Shown here: in pieces, positions 51,495-63,118 of the stretch
Numbering within the stretch: position 1 is the first letter of the stretch
How the letters are laid out: the number at the start of each line of letters is the position of its first letter
Source of the DNA: an uncultured Opitutaceae bacterium
Lineage (GTDB): Bacteria > Verrucomicrobiota > Verrucomicrobiia > Opitutales > Opitutaceae
Direction: 5' to 3'
Length of the DNA: 64,000 nt
Assembly: GCA_937958045.1 (NCBI GenBank)
Contig: CALFXL010000044.1
Coordinates: 50,507 to 114,506 of the forward strand
Program-made: the position numbers and the translations under genes
Notes under the pieces: model-generated
What the model was told of the DNA's origin: nothing
Database searches by the model: none
What the model saw: the letters and a program-made list of their open reading frames with translations, nothing else

Positions 51495-52469
51495 ATGATC
51501 GAAGTCCACAACCTCACCCGAGTTTTCCGCACATACAAAAAGAAACCCGGCTTTTGGGGCGGCGTGACGGGTTTGTTTAAACGCGATTTCGAAGAGATCG
51601 CCGCGGCCAACGACATTTCCTTCGACATCGCCGAGGGCGAATTTGTCGGTTTCCTCGGACCGAATGGCGCGGGCAAAACCACGACGCTGAAAATGCTCTC
51701 CGGGCTGATCTTTCCGACGAGTGGCTCCGCGCGCGTGGCCGGCTTCGATCCTAAAAAACGCGAGAACGCTTATCGGCGCATCTTTGCGCTCGTGCTCGGA
51801 CAGAAGAATCAACTCTGGTGGGACCTTCCCGCGATCGAATCGTTTGTTTTGCTGCGCCACATCTACGGAATTCCCGAGGCGCAGTATCGTGAGACGTTGT
51901 CGGAGCTCGTCGAGCTGCTCGGCGTCGGCGCGAAGCTCAACGTGATGGTGCGCGAACTTTCCCTCGGTGAGCGCATGAAGATGGAACTCATCGCCGCGCT
52001 GTTGCATCGCCCGCGGGTGCTGTTTCTCGACGAACCGACCATCGGCCTCGACGTCGTATCGCAGAAAGCGGTGCGCAACTTTCTCCGCGCCTACAACCGC
52101 AAGTATCGCGTCACGATCCTGCTCACGAGTCACTACATGGCCGATATCCAAGAGCTCTGCGAGCGTGTCATCGTGATCAACAAAGGCCGCAAGATCTACG
52201 ACGGCTCACTCGATCGACTCGAAAGCGGCTCCGGCAGCCGTAAGAAGATCATCAAGTTTCTCCCGCAAGATCCCGCCGCTTTTCCGCCCGGGTGGAAATC
52301 GTCGCTCGGCGAGCCGGCGCGTTCGGACGACGGCGGCCTCACGCTGACGGTACCGGCGGACGCCGTCATCGCTTTGTCGCAGGAGATCCTTTCAACCGGC
52401 CCCGTTGCAGATATCACGATCGAAGATGTGCCGCTCGAAGACGTGATCGCGGAATTGTTCTCGGCCTAA
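51495..52469 (+). CDS. ABC transporter ATP-binding protein
   Basis: A 324-residue ATPase with Walker A GPNGAGKTTTLKM (about 57-69), Q-loop LVLGQKNQLWWDL, the signature LSLGERMKMELIAALL (about 155) and Walker B VLFLDEPTIGLD. The C-terminal 100 residues lie beyond the ATPase core. It resembles the ATPases that pair with DUF990/ABC-2-type permeases. No permease gene follows; the next gene downstream is glgB on the other strand. Confidence 0.9.
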   Translation: MIEVHNLTRVFRTYKKKPGFWGGVTGLFKRDFEEIAAANDISFDIAEGEFVGFLGPNGAGKTTTLKMLSGLIFPTSGSARVAGFDPKKRENAYRRIFALVLGQKNQLWWDLPAIESFVLLRHIYGIPEAQYRETLSELVELLGVGAKLNVMVRELSLGERMKMELIAALLHRPRVLFLDEPTIGLDVVSQKAVRNFLRAYNRKYRVTILLTSHYMADIQELCERVIVINKGRKIYDGSLDRLESGSGSRKKIIKFLPQDPAAFPPGWKSSLGEPARSDDGGLTLTVPADAVIALSQEILSTGPVADITIEDVPLEDVIAELFSA

Positions 52470-52531
52470 GGTCTGCGATTCGAAACTAAAGCGAATTCAA
52501 TCATATCGCAGCCATTGAATGGGTACCTCTC

Positions 52532-52588
52532 GGAGCGCCGGCCGCTGGCCGGCTCCTCGAAAATTGCCGGCGGGCCGCCGGCGCTCCC
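52532..52588. repeat. REP-like pair of GC-rich inverted repeats
   Basis: Two elements, 52532-52556 and 52566-52588, face each other across 9 bases. Each is itself palindromic (GCCGGCC-type core), and both share GGAGCGCCGGC in opposite orientation, so the pair can fold into a large hairpin. A copy of the second element is found at 60005-60029. Located between the ABC ATPase and glgB. Confidence 0.65.
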
Positions 52589-52660
52589 GGTATACGGTGA
52601 TACAACAGCGCCGACCGTTTCGTTATCTTCAATGAAATCTTCCGCTAAACTTCGGCACCA

Positions 52661-54955
<2,295 letters not shown>

Positions 54956-55009
54956 ACAGGAAACATGCCAAGTCGAGGACCGGATGTTACCCCGCGTGCT
55001 GTCCGGAGA

Positions 55010-57790
55010 TCACCCGGTGTTCTTCAGACCGCCGCTGATGCCGTTGATCGTGAGCTCGATCACCGCGCGCGTCGCGTCTTCTTCATCCTTGGTCAATTTG
55101 CCTGAACGCAGCCGGCGCAGCATCTCCACTTGGATGTAGTTGAGCGGATCGATGTACGGATTCCGCAAACGTACCGACTTCAAAAGCACCGGCTCATGCG
55201 TGAGGAGCTGTTTTTGTCCGCTCACGGTGAGAATCGCCGCTTCGGTGCGCTCGAGCTCTTTCGCGAGCACGGTGAAGATGCGTTTGCGGATGCGCGCGTC
55301 GTCCACGAGATCCGCATAAAGACGCGCGATCGTGATGTCGGCCTTGGTCAGCGTCACTTGCGCGTTGTCGATCATCGTGCGAAAAAACGGCCAGTTCGCG
55401 TACATCTCGCGCAGGAGTTTTTTCCCGCTCGGGCCGCGTTTCAGCAGCGTTTGCAATCCCGTGCCGAGTCCAAACCACCCCGGGAAAACAAAGCGGCTCT
55501 GCATCCACGAAAACACCCACGGAATCGCGCGCAGATCTTCCACGCTCGTCGTGTTGCGACGGAAGGTCGGTCGCGAACCGAGTTTCAAGTTACTGATCTC
55601 GTCGATCGGAGTGGCTTGTTTCCAGAACAGCAAAAACTCCGGGTCGTCGTGCACGAGCGCTTGATAGGCCGCGACGCTCGCGTCGGACATCGTCTCCATC
55701 GCATCCGTCCATTCTTTGGGCGCGGGCTGATGATTTTTCGCGGCATGAGCGCCGAGCAACACGCCGTAGGCCATCTGCTCAAGGATGCGATGGGCGAGGT
55801 CGGCATCGTGATAACGCGTCGAAAGCACTTCGCCTTGTTCGGTCACGCGAATCGAGCCGTCGCGCAAACCGACGGGCTGCGCGAGAATCGCCTTTGCCGC
55901 CGGACCGCCGCCGCGCGCGATGCTGCCACCGCGTCCGTGGAAAAGCGTCGTGCGCACATGATGTTCGCGACACACGCGCGCGATTTCTTCCTGCGCTTTG
56001 TAGAGCGCCCAATTCGCCGCGAGATAACCGCAGTCTTTGTTGGAATCGGAATAACCGAGCATCACGTGCTGATGACGTCCGTGTCTCGCGAGTTCGTGCG
56101 TGTAGGCCGGATGCGTGAACAACGCGCCCAAAATTTCCGGCGCGCGATTCAAATCATCGAGCGTTTCGAACAACGGCGCGATCGGCATCGGCGCCGCGCC
56201 GGAAATCGCCATCAACCACAACACCTCGAGCACGTCCGACACGCCGTCGGTCATGCTGATGATATAAATGCCAAGGCCTTCGCTGCCGAAGCGCTCCACG
56301 ACGCGCCCGGTCAAAATCAACGGTGCGATCACCGTACGCGCGGTGTCGCTGATGCGCGCAAATTTCTCGGGCGCCCATGGACGCGCTCCCGGAATCGCGC
56401 CCGCGAGCAACGCGCATTTTTCCGCTTCCGACAGTTTCGCGTAATCCGCGCGCCCAAGCAATTCGGCGACCGTCGCTTCGTGCAGGCCCGAATGCTGGCG
56501 AATATCCAAACGCGACGCGTGGAGCCCAAACACTTCCACCCAGCCGCGCACGCGTTGCAATTCGCCGCCCGTCAGCGCCGCGCCGCGTCCCGAAGCGAGC
56601 GCTTCGTGAATGATCTGCAGCGTCTCCTTCACCGCGTCGGCCGTGAGATAATGATCCGCGTCCACCGATTCTTCAGCCAGGGCCTGGCCGGTGCGGGCCT
56701 CGTTCACCGTTTGATCGAGTCGATCGCGCAGACCGGCGAGCAAGAGTCTGTATTGTTCGTGTGGATACCGGCTGGAAAGTTGCGCGATCAGCGACGACAG
56801 CTGACGGCTTTCGCGGAGGAGTTTTTTAATCGATCCCGGCAACGGCTCGCGTCGATCGGAGATCGTCAGCCAGCGGCTCAGCTCATAAATGCCCATCCGC
56901 AATCTTTCCGCGGCGAGACGGCGATGCATGAGCAACACGTTGGCCGTGACTTCCGCGGTGACGTTGGGATTGCCGTCGCGATCGCCGCCGATCCACGAAC
57001 CAAAGCGCAACCAGCGCGCGGGCGCTTTCACACCGGGGAAATGCCGCGCAAGCGCTCGCGAAAGATCCGCATGGAGTTGCGGCAATGTTTCAAAGAGCGC
57101 CGTTTCGAAATACCACAATCCTGTGCGCGCTTCGTCGGTCACTTCAGGCCGTTCGGTGCGACTGCGATCGGTCAACCAGAGCGACACGATTTCGCGCTCC
57201 ACCGAGGCCGGATCGATAAGTTCGGGGTCGCAGGGTTCGGGCAACGCGCGATTGCGCAAGAGCACGGCCAATCGACGCAACTTCGTCAGCAACGTGCGGC
57301 GTTTCGACTCCGTCGGGTGTGCGGTGAAAACAAGCTCGATATCAAGGCTGTCCACGAGCGACTGCATCTCCGCTTCGGTTACACCGAGCTTTTTCAACTC
57401 CACGATCGCCGCTTCGATCGATTCGCGGATCGGCTCCGATTTCGGCTCGGCCTGCAAACGCAGCGCGCGGCGACGGCGGATCAAACCGACTCGGAAATTT
57501 TCCTCCGCCAAATTCACGAGCTCAAAGTACAGCGTGAAGGCCATGGCCTGCGTGAACGCCTGCTGCGGCGTCAGGCGCGAGACTTCGGCGGCAAGTTTTG
57601 CTCCCGCGCTTTCGTCGCCCGCCCGCGCCGCCTTCGCGAGCGTGCGCAACGTCTCCACGCGATCGAGCTCATCCGGCCCCTCGAGTTGACTGATCACACG
57701 GCCCAAGGCCGTGCCGAGCGACCGGATCTCTGCGCGAAGCGGAGCCATATCGTGATGCACGGAAGATTTGCGGGAATTTGCGTTGGGCAT
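55010..57790 (-). CDS. ppc: Phosphoenolpyruvate carboxylase
   Basis: A 926-residue enzyme that makes oxaloacetate from PEP and bicarbonate, refilling the TCA cycle. Active-site motifs are VFTAHPTESKRRTL (about 162-175), GYSDSNKDCGYLAANWAL (about 580) and FHGRGGSIARGGGPA (about 622). The C-terminus ends RLRSGKLTKDEEDA, then NGISGGLKNTG. ATG 57790 is preferred; ATG 57820 is possible. Confidence 0.95.
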   Translation of the reverse strand: MPNANSRKSSVHHDMAPLRAEIRSLGTALGRVISQLEGPDELDRVETLRTLAKAARAGDESAGAKLAAEVSRLTPQQAFTQAMAFTLYFELVNLAEENFRVGLIRRRRALRLQAEPKSEPIRESIEAAIVELKKLGVTEAEMQSLVDSLDIELVFTAHPTESKRRTLLTKLRRLAVLLRNRALPEPCDPELIDPASVEREIVSLWLTDRSRTERPEVTDEARTGLWYFETALFETLPQLHADLSRALARHFPGVKAPARWLRFGSWIGGDRDGNPNVTAEVTANVLLMHRRLAAERLRMGIYELSRWLTISDRREPLPGSIKKLLRESRQLSSLIAQLSSRYPHEQYRLLLAGLRDRLDQTVNEARTGQALAEESVDADHYLTADAVKETLQIIHEALASGRGAALTGGELQRVRGWVEVFGLHASRLDIRQHSGLHEATVAELLGRADYAKLSEAEKCALLAGAIPGARPWAPEKFARISDTARTVIAPLILTGRVVERFGSEGLGIYIISMTDGVSDVLEVLWLMAISGAAPMPIAPLFETLDDLNRAPEILGALFTHPAYTHELARHGRHQHVMLGYSDSNKDCGYLAANWALYKAQEEIARVCREHHVRTTLFHGRGGSIARGGGPAAKAILAQPVGLRDGSIRVTEQGEVLSTRYHDADLAHRILEQMAYGVLLGAHAAKNHQPAPKEWTDAMETMSDASVAAYQALVHDDPEFLLFWKQATPIDEISNLKLGSRPTFRRNTTSVEDLRAIPWVFSWMQSRFVFPGWFGLGTGLQTLLKRGPSGKKLLREMYANWPFFRTMIDNAQVTLTKADITIARLYADLVDDARIRKRIFTVLAKELERTEAAILTVSGQKQLLTHEPVLLKSVRLRNPYIDPLNYIQVEMLRRLRSGKLTKDEEDATRAVIELTINGISGGLKNTG

Positions 57791-57930
57791 AGGACGGTAA
57801 AACAGCGCCGCGCGGACCATGAGCGGCACCGCTGGGGCGGAAAAGAGAAAAAACCGTTTCGTCCGCGATCCTTTATCTCTCGGCGGAAGCTTGCTCGCGC
57901 GCAGCCGGGCGTTTTGCTGCGGACAAAACC

Positions 57931-60003
57931 GTGACCCGCCGCCTTCTCTGTTTTTTCTTCTCCGCTGCACTGCTCCTCTCGCTTCGTGCCGAGGAATCAT
58001 TTCAGCTCACCGCTCGCCAATTCGACACCGATGCCGCCACGGGCGAAATCGTGTACACCGGATCGCCGAGGATCATTTATGAAGGCGCCGTGCTCGAAGC
58101 CGACGAGATCCGTTTCGACCACACGCGTTACATCGCCACCGCCCGCGGTCACGCCCGCCTCACGCGCGCCGGCCAGCGTTTGCTCGCCGAAGAAATCGTT
58201 TATCGCCTGCGCGAAAAAACGATCGCGGTCCGCAACATGCGCATCGGCGAGTTCCCCTATTATCTTTCCGGCACCACGGTGGAAGGCTCACTCGACGAAC
58301 TCATCGTCAGCCACGCCACCCTCTCCTACTACGAGCCGCGCTATCTCGGTCCGTCGATCAAAGCCGACCGAGTCATCTATCGGCACGACGAAAGTATCCG
58401 TGCGGAAAACGCGCGCATCGGCGTCGGCTGGCTCACCCCCGTTCGCTTCCTGACGTACGAACACACGCTGAGCCAACCGCTCTTTTCCCAGCTCGACGCG
58501 CACGCGGGCTATCGCGGCACCTTGGGCGCGTTTGCCGGCGTCGGCACGCGTCTGCCCGTCGCGTCGGGCGTGTGGGCCGGCGGCGATATTAGTCTGTATT
58601 CGAAGCGTGGTCTTTTGCTCGGCCCTGGCGCGTATTATCGCCGCGGCGACGGCGATCGCACCGCCGTAGGACATCTCAAAACCGGCTACATTCACGACTA
58701 CGGCAAGCGCCTGACCGACATCCTCGATCGTCCGGTGCCGAAGGATCGCGGCTACATCGAATGGACGCATCGTCAGCGTTTCAGCGAATCGCTTTCGCTG
58801 CATGGGCAACTCGCTTATTGGAGCGACTCCGAGATCACGCGCGATTTTCTCCCAGCGACATTTTATCCGATTCAGCAGCCTGACACGTTCGTCGAACTCG
58901 CGCACACGGGCGACAACGCGATCTTCTCGGTCTTCGCGCGCGCGCAGCCCAACCGCTATTACCGCGTGCAACAACGTCTGCCCGAGGTGCGTTTCGATCT
59001 GCTCCCGTCCACTTTGGGATTGGGTGTGTATCAACAAGCGCAAACCAGCGCGGCCGTGTTGATTGAAGACGCCGTCACCATCGGCGAAACGCTCCGCAGT
59101 GACCGCTTCGATGCGTATTACGGACTCTCGCGGCCTATCTCGCCGCGTCCGTGGTTTAACTTCACGCCCGTCGCCGGCGCGCGTGTGACGCACTACGCTC
59201 GCGCCACCGGCGGCAAAGACGACTACACGCGCGTTCTCGGCGAAGTGGGCTTCGACGCCAACCTGCAAGCGAGCGCCGTCTTCGCCTACAAAAACGAGCG
59301 CTGGCGCATCGATGGTATCCGACATTTGGTTACACCACGTTTGTCGTATCGCTACATCCCCGAAGGCTCGAAAGGCCGCGCATACATCCCGCCGATCGAC
59401 GACCTCGCTTTTCAAACTTACCTGCTTCCGCTCGGCCTCGGCGAACAACGCGCGATCGACGAACTTCGCGCCACCAACACGCTCCGGCTCGGACTCGACA
59501 ACACCTTTCAGACGCGCGACGGCAGCTACGGCTCGCGCGATCTTCTTCGCGCCAACTTCGCGGTCGATTTTTTGCCCGACACCGAACCGGGCGAAAAAGA
59601 TTTCTCGGCGATCCATGCCGAGCTCGCTTTCACGCCCGTTCACTGGCTCGAGTTTAATCTCTATCAAAGCGTCACGCCGCAGGATTTCACGCTACGCGAA
59701 CTCAACACCGGCTTCACGCTGCGCGACGGCAATGCGTGGTCGCTCTATCTCGGCAATCACTTCCTGCGCCGCAATCTCCACGAATACGTGAGCGAAGGTC
59801 AGTATCGTCTTAATGAAGTCTGGCAGACGTACGCGCGCCTCCACTTCGACGCCCGCAAAAATCGTTTCATCGAGCGCTCCTTCGGATTGCACCAGAACAT
59901 CAACAATCTCTGGAGCATCCGCTACGGCATCTCGCTTTACAACGGTCAGCGTCGCGAGAGTAAGTTCGGCTTCAACATTCAGGTGAATCTCGCGGGCTTC
60001 TAA
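57931..60003 (+). CDS. lptD: LptD-like LPS-assembly outer-membrane protein
   Basis: A 690-residue protein with a signal peptide, an N-terminal OstA/LptA-like beta-jellyroll (ARGHARLTRAGQRLLAEEI and GEFPYYLSGTTVEG), and a long C-terminal beta-barrel of alternating aromatic residues ending VNLAGF. It inserts LPS into the outer leaflet. Divergent from ppc across 140 bases. Cysteines for the usual LptD disulphides are not obvious, which is known in some lineages. Confidence 0.85.
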   Translation: MTRRLLCFFFSAALLLSLRAEESFQLTARQFDTDAATGEIVYTGSPRIIYEGAVLEADEIRFDHTRYIATARGHARLTRAGQRLLAEEIVYRLREKTIAVRNMRIGEFPYYLSGTTVEGSLDELIVSHATLSYYEPRYLGPSIKADRVIYRHDESIRAENARIGVGWLTPVRFLTYEHTLSQPLFSQLDAHAGYRGTLGAFAGVGTRLPVASGVWAGGDISLYSKRGLLLGPGAYYRRGDGDRTAVGHLKTGYIHDYGKRLTDILDRPVPKDRGYIEWTHRQRFSESLSLHGQLAYWSDSEITRDFLPATFYPIQQPDTFVELAHTGDNAIFSVFARAQPNRYYRVQQRLPEVRFDLLPSTLGLGVYQQAQTSAAVLIEDAVTIGETLRSDRFDAYYGLSRPISPRPWFNFTPVAGARVTHYARATGGKDDYTRVLGEVGFDANLQASAVFAYKNERWRIDGIRHLVTPRLSYRYIPEGSKGRAYIPPIDDLAFQTYLLPLGLGEQRAIDELRATNTLRLGLDNTFQTRDGSYGSRDLLRANFAVDFLPDTEPGEKDFSAIHAELAFTPVHWLEFNLYQSVTPQDFTLRELNTGFTLRDGNAWSLYLGNHFLRRNLHEYVSEGQYRLNEVWQTYARLHFDARKNRFIERSFGLHQNINNLWSIRYGISLYNGQRRESKFGFNIQVNLAGF

Positions 60004-60004
60004 C

Positions 60005-60029
60005 CCGGGAGCGCCGCCGGCCCGCCGGC
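60005..60029. repeat. REP-like element upstream of rsmB
   Basis: These 25 bases match the reverse complement of 52566-52590 at 24 of 25 positions and include GGGAGCGCCG. The element is palindromic in part and begins directly after the lptD stop. Confidence 0.7.
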
Positions 60030-60054
60030 ATCTTCTCCGCTTCGCCGCTCGCTT

Positions 60055-60089
60055 CTTGTCACTTGCCCCTTGGCCCTTGGAACTTCCTC
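60055..60089 (+). repeat. Heptanucleotide tract upstream of rsmB (CTTGxxx type)
   Basis: Five consecutive 7-base units begin CTT: CTTGTCA, CTTGCCC, then CTTGGCC-like units. They lie 6 bases before the rsmB start, in non-coding DNA. The unit style resembles the CTTCxxC units of tract C in uvrA. Confidence 0.65.
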
Positions 60090-60094
60090 CCCGC

Positions 60095-61273
60095 ATGAAC
60101 GCCCACGCCGCCAATCAGGCTCGCACGTTTCTCTCGCTTTTCCGCGAACTGCATCCGCACATCCGGACGGATCGCAGTCTGCCCGCACGCATCCACCAAC
60201 GACTCGCTCGCGAACGTCGCTTCGGTTCACGCGATCGTCGTTTGTATCGGGAAATCTTATACACGGCCATCCGTCATCTGCCTTGGATCGAAGCCGCCCT
60301 CGCACGCTCCGATGACGACGCCATTCGTTGCGTCGCTTGGCTCGCCGCGGACTTGTCCGCCACGCGCGCCTTCCGCGCTGCCTTTGTTCCGCCCGATTGG
60401 CCTTCCGCCTGCAACTCCGTTGCGGAAAAAGCCGTCCTGCTCGGCGATCTCGCCAAGGATTCACTGCTGCCCGAGTGGTTTCGCGCACACTGTCCCGAAG
60501 CTTTCGTTCCGCCCAATCTGGACGTTCTCAACACGCGCGCGCCGCTCTGGTTGCGCCTGCAAACGGATACGCCTCACGCGGTCTTCGCGGAGTTCACACG
60601 TCTCGGTTGGCCCTGGAAAACATCGTCCGCGCTTCCCGACGCGGTCGAACTGCTCCAAGAAGTCGATGTCACGCAAACCGACGCTTACGCGCGGGGTTTG
60701 ATCGAGATTCAAGACCTCGGCTCCCAACTCATCCTTGCCACGGTGCGCCCCGAGCCCGGCGGCCGATGGCTCGACGCCTGCGCGGGTGCGGGCGGAAAAA
60801 CGCTTCAACTCGCCCGTCTTCTCGGCCCGACCGGCCAGGTGATCGCCCACGACATCCGTCCGGCGGCACTCGCCGAACTGCAAACCCGCGCGACGCGAGC
60901 CGGCCTGCAAAACGTATCCATTTCCTCAATACCTGACGGCTTGTTCGACGGCGTCTTGGTCGACGCACCGTGCAGCGGTTCCGGTACGTGGCGGCGCTCG
61001 CCGCATTTGAAATGGTGCACCACGGAGGATGACATCGCCGCCGCCGCAAAGCTCCAGCGCGAACTCCTCGCCCGCTTCGCCACTTATGTTCGTCCGGGCG
61101 GTTCGTTGGTTTACGCCACCTGCTCGCTGAGTCGCACCGAAAACGACGAGGTTGTGGCGAGCTTCCTGGCGGCGCATCCGGAATTTACCCCAGCCGCTCC
61201 CGCTCAAACGCTTCTTCCTGCACTCCACAACACCGACGGTTTCTTCTTCGCCACCTTCCGCCGCACTGGCTAA
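60095..61273 (+). CDS. RsmB-type rRNA (cytosine-C5) methyltransferase
   Basis: A 392-residue SAM-dependent RNA methyltransferase. An N-terminal NusB-like helical domain (FGSRDRRLYREILYTAIRH) precedes the catalytic domain: WLDACAGAGGKTLQLARLL (SAM), the DAPCSGSGTWRRSPHL motif with one Cys (about 292) and YATCSLSRTEND with the catalytic Cys (about 343). This matches the RsmB/Sun family, which methylates 16S rRNA. The ATG at 60095 follows a heptamer tract. Confidence 0.88.
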   Translation: MNAHAANQARTFLSLFRELHPHIRTDRSLPARIHQRLARERRFGSRDRRLYREILYTAIRHLPWIEAALARSDDDAIRCVAWLAADLSATRAFRAAFVPPDWPSACNSVAEKAVLLGDLAKDSLLPEWFRAHCPEAFVPPNLDVLNTRAPLWLRLQTDTPHAVFAEFTRLGWPWKTSSALPDAVELLQEVDVTQTDAYARGLIEIQDLGSQLILATVRPEPGGRWLDACAGAGGKTLQLARLLGPTGQVIAHDIRPAALAELQTRATRAGLQNVSISSIPDGLFDGVLVDAPCSGSGTWRRSPHLKWCTTEDDIAAAAKLQRELLARFATYVRPGGSLVYATCSLSRTENDEVVASFLAAHPEFTPAAPAQTLLPALHNTDGFFFATFRRTG

Positions 61274-61420
61274 CCGATTTTAGCGATCTGGGCCCGCCCG
61301 CAGAGCCTTCATCCCCTTGAGCGTTCGATGTTCGGCGTCGGTGGTTGGGGGTTCACGAGGCCCGCGGTCTCGCATTTTTTCCATTGCCCGCCGCCCCGGC
61401 CGCCCAACCATCGACGCCCC

Positions 61421-62230
61421 GTGGTTCCCGACGCTGATTATCGCATCAAACTTCCGGCCTTCGAAGGCCCGCTCGATCTCCTACTTTTCCTCATCCGGAA
61501 AAACGAGATCGATATCTACGATATTCCGATCGAAGCCGTCACGCGTCAGTACCTCGATGTGCTGCGCTCGATGCAGCAGCTCGACCTCGAAGTGGCCGGC
61601 GAGTTTTTTGTCATGGCGGCCACGTTGATGGAGATCAAAAGCCGCATGCTGCTGCCGAAAGGCCATCACGCCGTTGATCCCAATGCCGATGACGACGAGC
61701 CCATGGACCCGCGTTGGGAACTCGTGCATCAGCTGCTCCAATACAAGAAGTTCAAGGAAGCCGCGCGCGAGCTCGACGACCTCGCCACTTTCCAGCGCGA
61801 CAAACTCCCGCGCTACGTTCCGCTTCAAACAGCCTCGGAAGACGAGCGTCCGCTCAAGAACGTCGACCGCATCGACCTCTGGAACTCGTTCAACATCGTC
61901 CTCCGCCGCCTCGCCGAGAAATTGGTGGTCGGCGAAATCAAGGACGAACAGGTCACCGTGTCCGACCAGATGGAGCACATCCTCGCGCGCATCCAGACAG
62001 AGAAGTCGTTTATTTTCTCCAATCTGTTTCCCGAAAGAACCAGCCTGCGCGTGCTCGTCGCCACCTTCATCGCGGTGCTCGAGCTCACCCGCCTCGGCAA
62101 ATTGCGCGTGCAGCAAACGGAAGCGTTCGACGACATCCTCGTCTCCGCTCGCGAAGACGCACCGCCGCCTCCGCCCGCACCGGAGAACGCTCTTGAAACA
62201 CCCGCCGAGCCGGACACGTTGTTGGCGTGA
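61421..62230 (+). CDS. scpA: Segregation and condensation protein A
   Basis: A 269-residue kleisin that links SMC proteins in chromosome condensation. Opening YRIKLPAFEGPLDLLLFL and FVMAATLMEIKSRMLLP are family signatures; the C-terminal winged-helix part (FLELTRLGKLRV-like) follows. GTG 61421 is chosen because the conserved core begins directly after it; an upstream frame to 61328 reads unlike the family. No scpB is adjacent. Confidence 0.88.
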   Translation: MVPDADYRIKLPAFEGPLDLLLFLIRKNEIDIYDIPIEAVTRQYLDVLRSMQQLDLEVAGEFFVMAATLMEIKSRMLLPKGHHAVDPNADDDEPMDPRWELVHQLLQYKKFKEAARELDDLATFQRDKLPRYVPLQTASEDERPLKNVDRIDLWNSFNIVLRRLAEKLVVGEIKDEQVTVSDQMEHILARIQTEKSFIFSNLFPERTSLRVLVATFIAVLELTRLGKLRVQQTEAFDDILVSAREDAPPPPPAPENALETPAEPDTLLA

Positions 62231-62496
62231 GCAAGAAGCCCGTAAAACGCACTTCGTCGAAAAATCCTCCCGGCCCGGCCGCGTTGCTCGGCGTCGGTCT
62301 CGACAATGACGACGGACACAAACGCATCACCCAAGGTGAGCAGTTTGCCATCGTCGGTGGATCGGAGGAAACCCACGAACGCATGACCGAGACCGTCGTG
62401 AAAACCTTCGAAGAGCTGAAGCTCCGCGGAAAACACCTTTCCCAAGTCGAGCGCGCCGAGCTCGCAGAAATCATTCACAAATCCACGCCCCGCTGA
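62227..62496 (+). CDS. Hypothetical protein following scpA
   Basis: An 89-residue protein that starts at GTG 62227, overlapping the scpA stop in a GTGA arrangement. The N-terminus is Lys-rich; the C-terminal 35 residues form a helical EELKLRGKHLSQVERAEL segment. No recognised family. Coupling to scpA suggests a shared role, but nothing more can be said. Confidence 0.65.
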   Translation: MSKKPVKRTSSKNPPGPAALLGVGLDNDDGHKRITQGEQFAIVGGSEETHERMTETVVKTFEELKLRGKHLSQVERAELAEIIHKSTPR

Positions 62497-62566
62497 GTCA
62501 GCTGCGGCGCGAAGTTTGCGAAAACCCGCCTTCCCGATTCATTCCTGTCCTCATCAACCAATCCTC

Positions 62567-62890
62567 ATGTCTGAAAAAATCGCCAACCTGACCACCGACA
62601 CTTTCAAAAGCGCCACCAGCGCAGCCACACCCGTGCTCGTCGATTTCTGGGCCCCGTGGTGCGGCCCCTGCAAAGCGATCGCCCCGATCCTCGAAGAGCT
62701 CGCCACCGAGCTCGACGGCAAAGTCACCATCGCCAAGGTGAACGTCGACGATCACGGCGCCATCGCTTCCGAATACGGCATCCGCGCGATTCCGACGATG
62801 CTCCTCTTCAAGGAAGGTCAGGTCGTCGAACAGTTTGTCGGCATGCAGCCGAAAGCCGCGCTCAAGGAAAAACTCCTCGCGCGTCTCTAA
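62567..62890 (+). CDS. trxA: Thioredoxin
   Basis: A 107-residue cytoplasmic disulphide reductase with the active site WAPWCGPCK at residues 28-36, the VNVDDHGAIASEYGIRAIPT segment with the cis-Pro, and a typical C-terminal helix. Normal length; the ATG at 62567 gives the standard N-terminus. A strong terminator follows at 62916. Confidence 0.97.
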   Translation: MSEKIANLTTDTFKSATSAATPVLVDFWAPWCGPCKAIAPILEELATELDGKVTIAKVNVDDHGAIASEYGIRAIPTMLLFKEGQVVEQFVGMQPKAALKEKLLARL

Positions 62891-62915
62891 GCGTTCACCG
62901 CATTGCTCCGTTTTC

Positions 62916-62946
62916 AAAATGCCACCGGAAATCGGTGGCATTTTTT
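62916..62946 (+). terminator. Rho-independent terminator after trxA
   Basis: AAAATGCCACCG (62916-62927) pairs perfectly with CGGTGGCATTTT (62933-62944) across the loop GAAAT, 12 bp in all, followed by Ts. The AAAA arm makes it usable in both directions. Confidence 0.92.
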
Positions 62947-63028
62947 GTTTCCACAAAACGCGCGCCGGAATCTCCGCTGAAAGCTGGACAAGCGCCGCAG
63001 AACTTCTGCCAATGTGCGCGCTGTCTCT

Positions 63029-63118
63029 GGAGAGGTGGCAGAGTGGTCTATTGCGGCGGTCTTGAAAACCGCTGAGCCGGCAACGGTTCCGGGGGTTCGA
63101 ATCCCTCCCTCTCCGCCA
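63029..63118 (+). tRNA. tRNA-Ser (anticodon TGA)
   Basis: Acceptor GGAGAGG pairs with CCTCTCC; anticodon stem GCGGT/ACCGC with loop CTTGAAA gives anticodon TGA; a long variable arm (about 16 bases) and T loop GTTCGAATC confirm a class II serine tRNA. Discriminator G and encoded CCA complete 90 bases. Its 3' end is the kind of site used by integrating islands. Confidence 0.97.

Noticed and set aside
55130..57934. A 934-codon open frame opposite ppc
   Set aside because: It is the antisense of a clear PEP carboxylase, is Arg/His-rich, and has no domain. GC-rich codon bias makes such shadows common.
58288..59667. A 459-codon open frame opposite lptD
   Set aside because: Antisense shadow; the barrel signatures are all on the plus strand.
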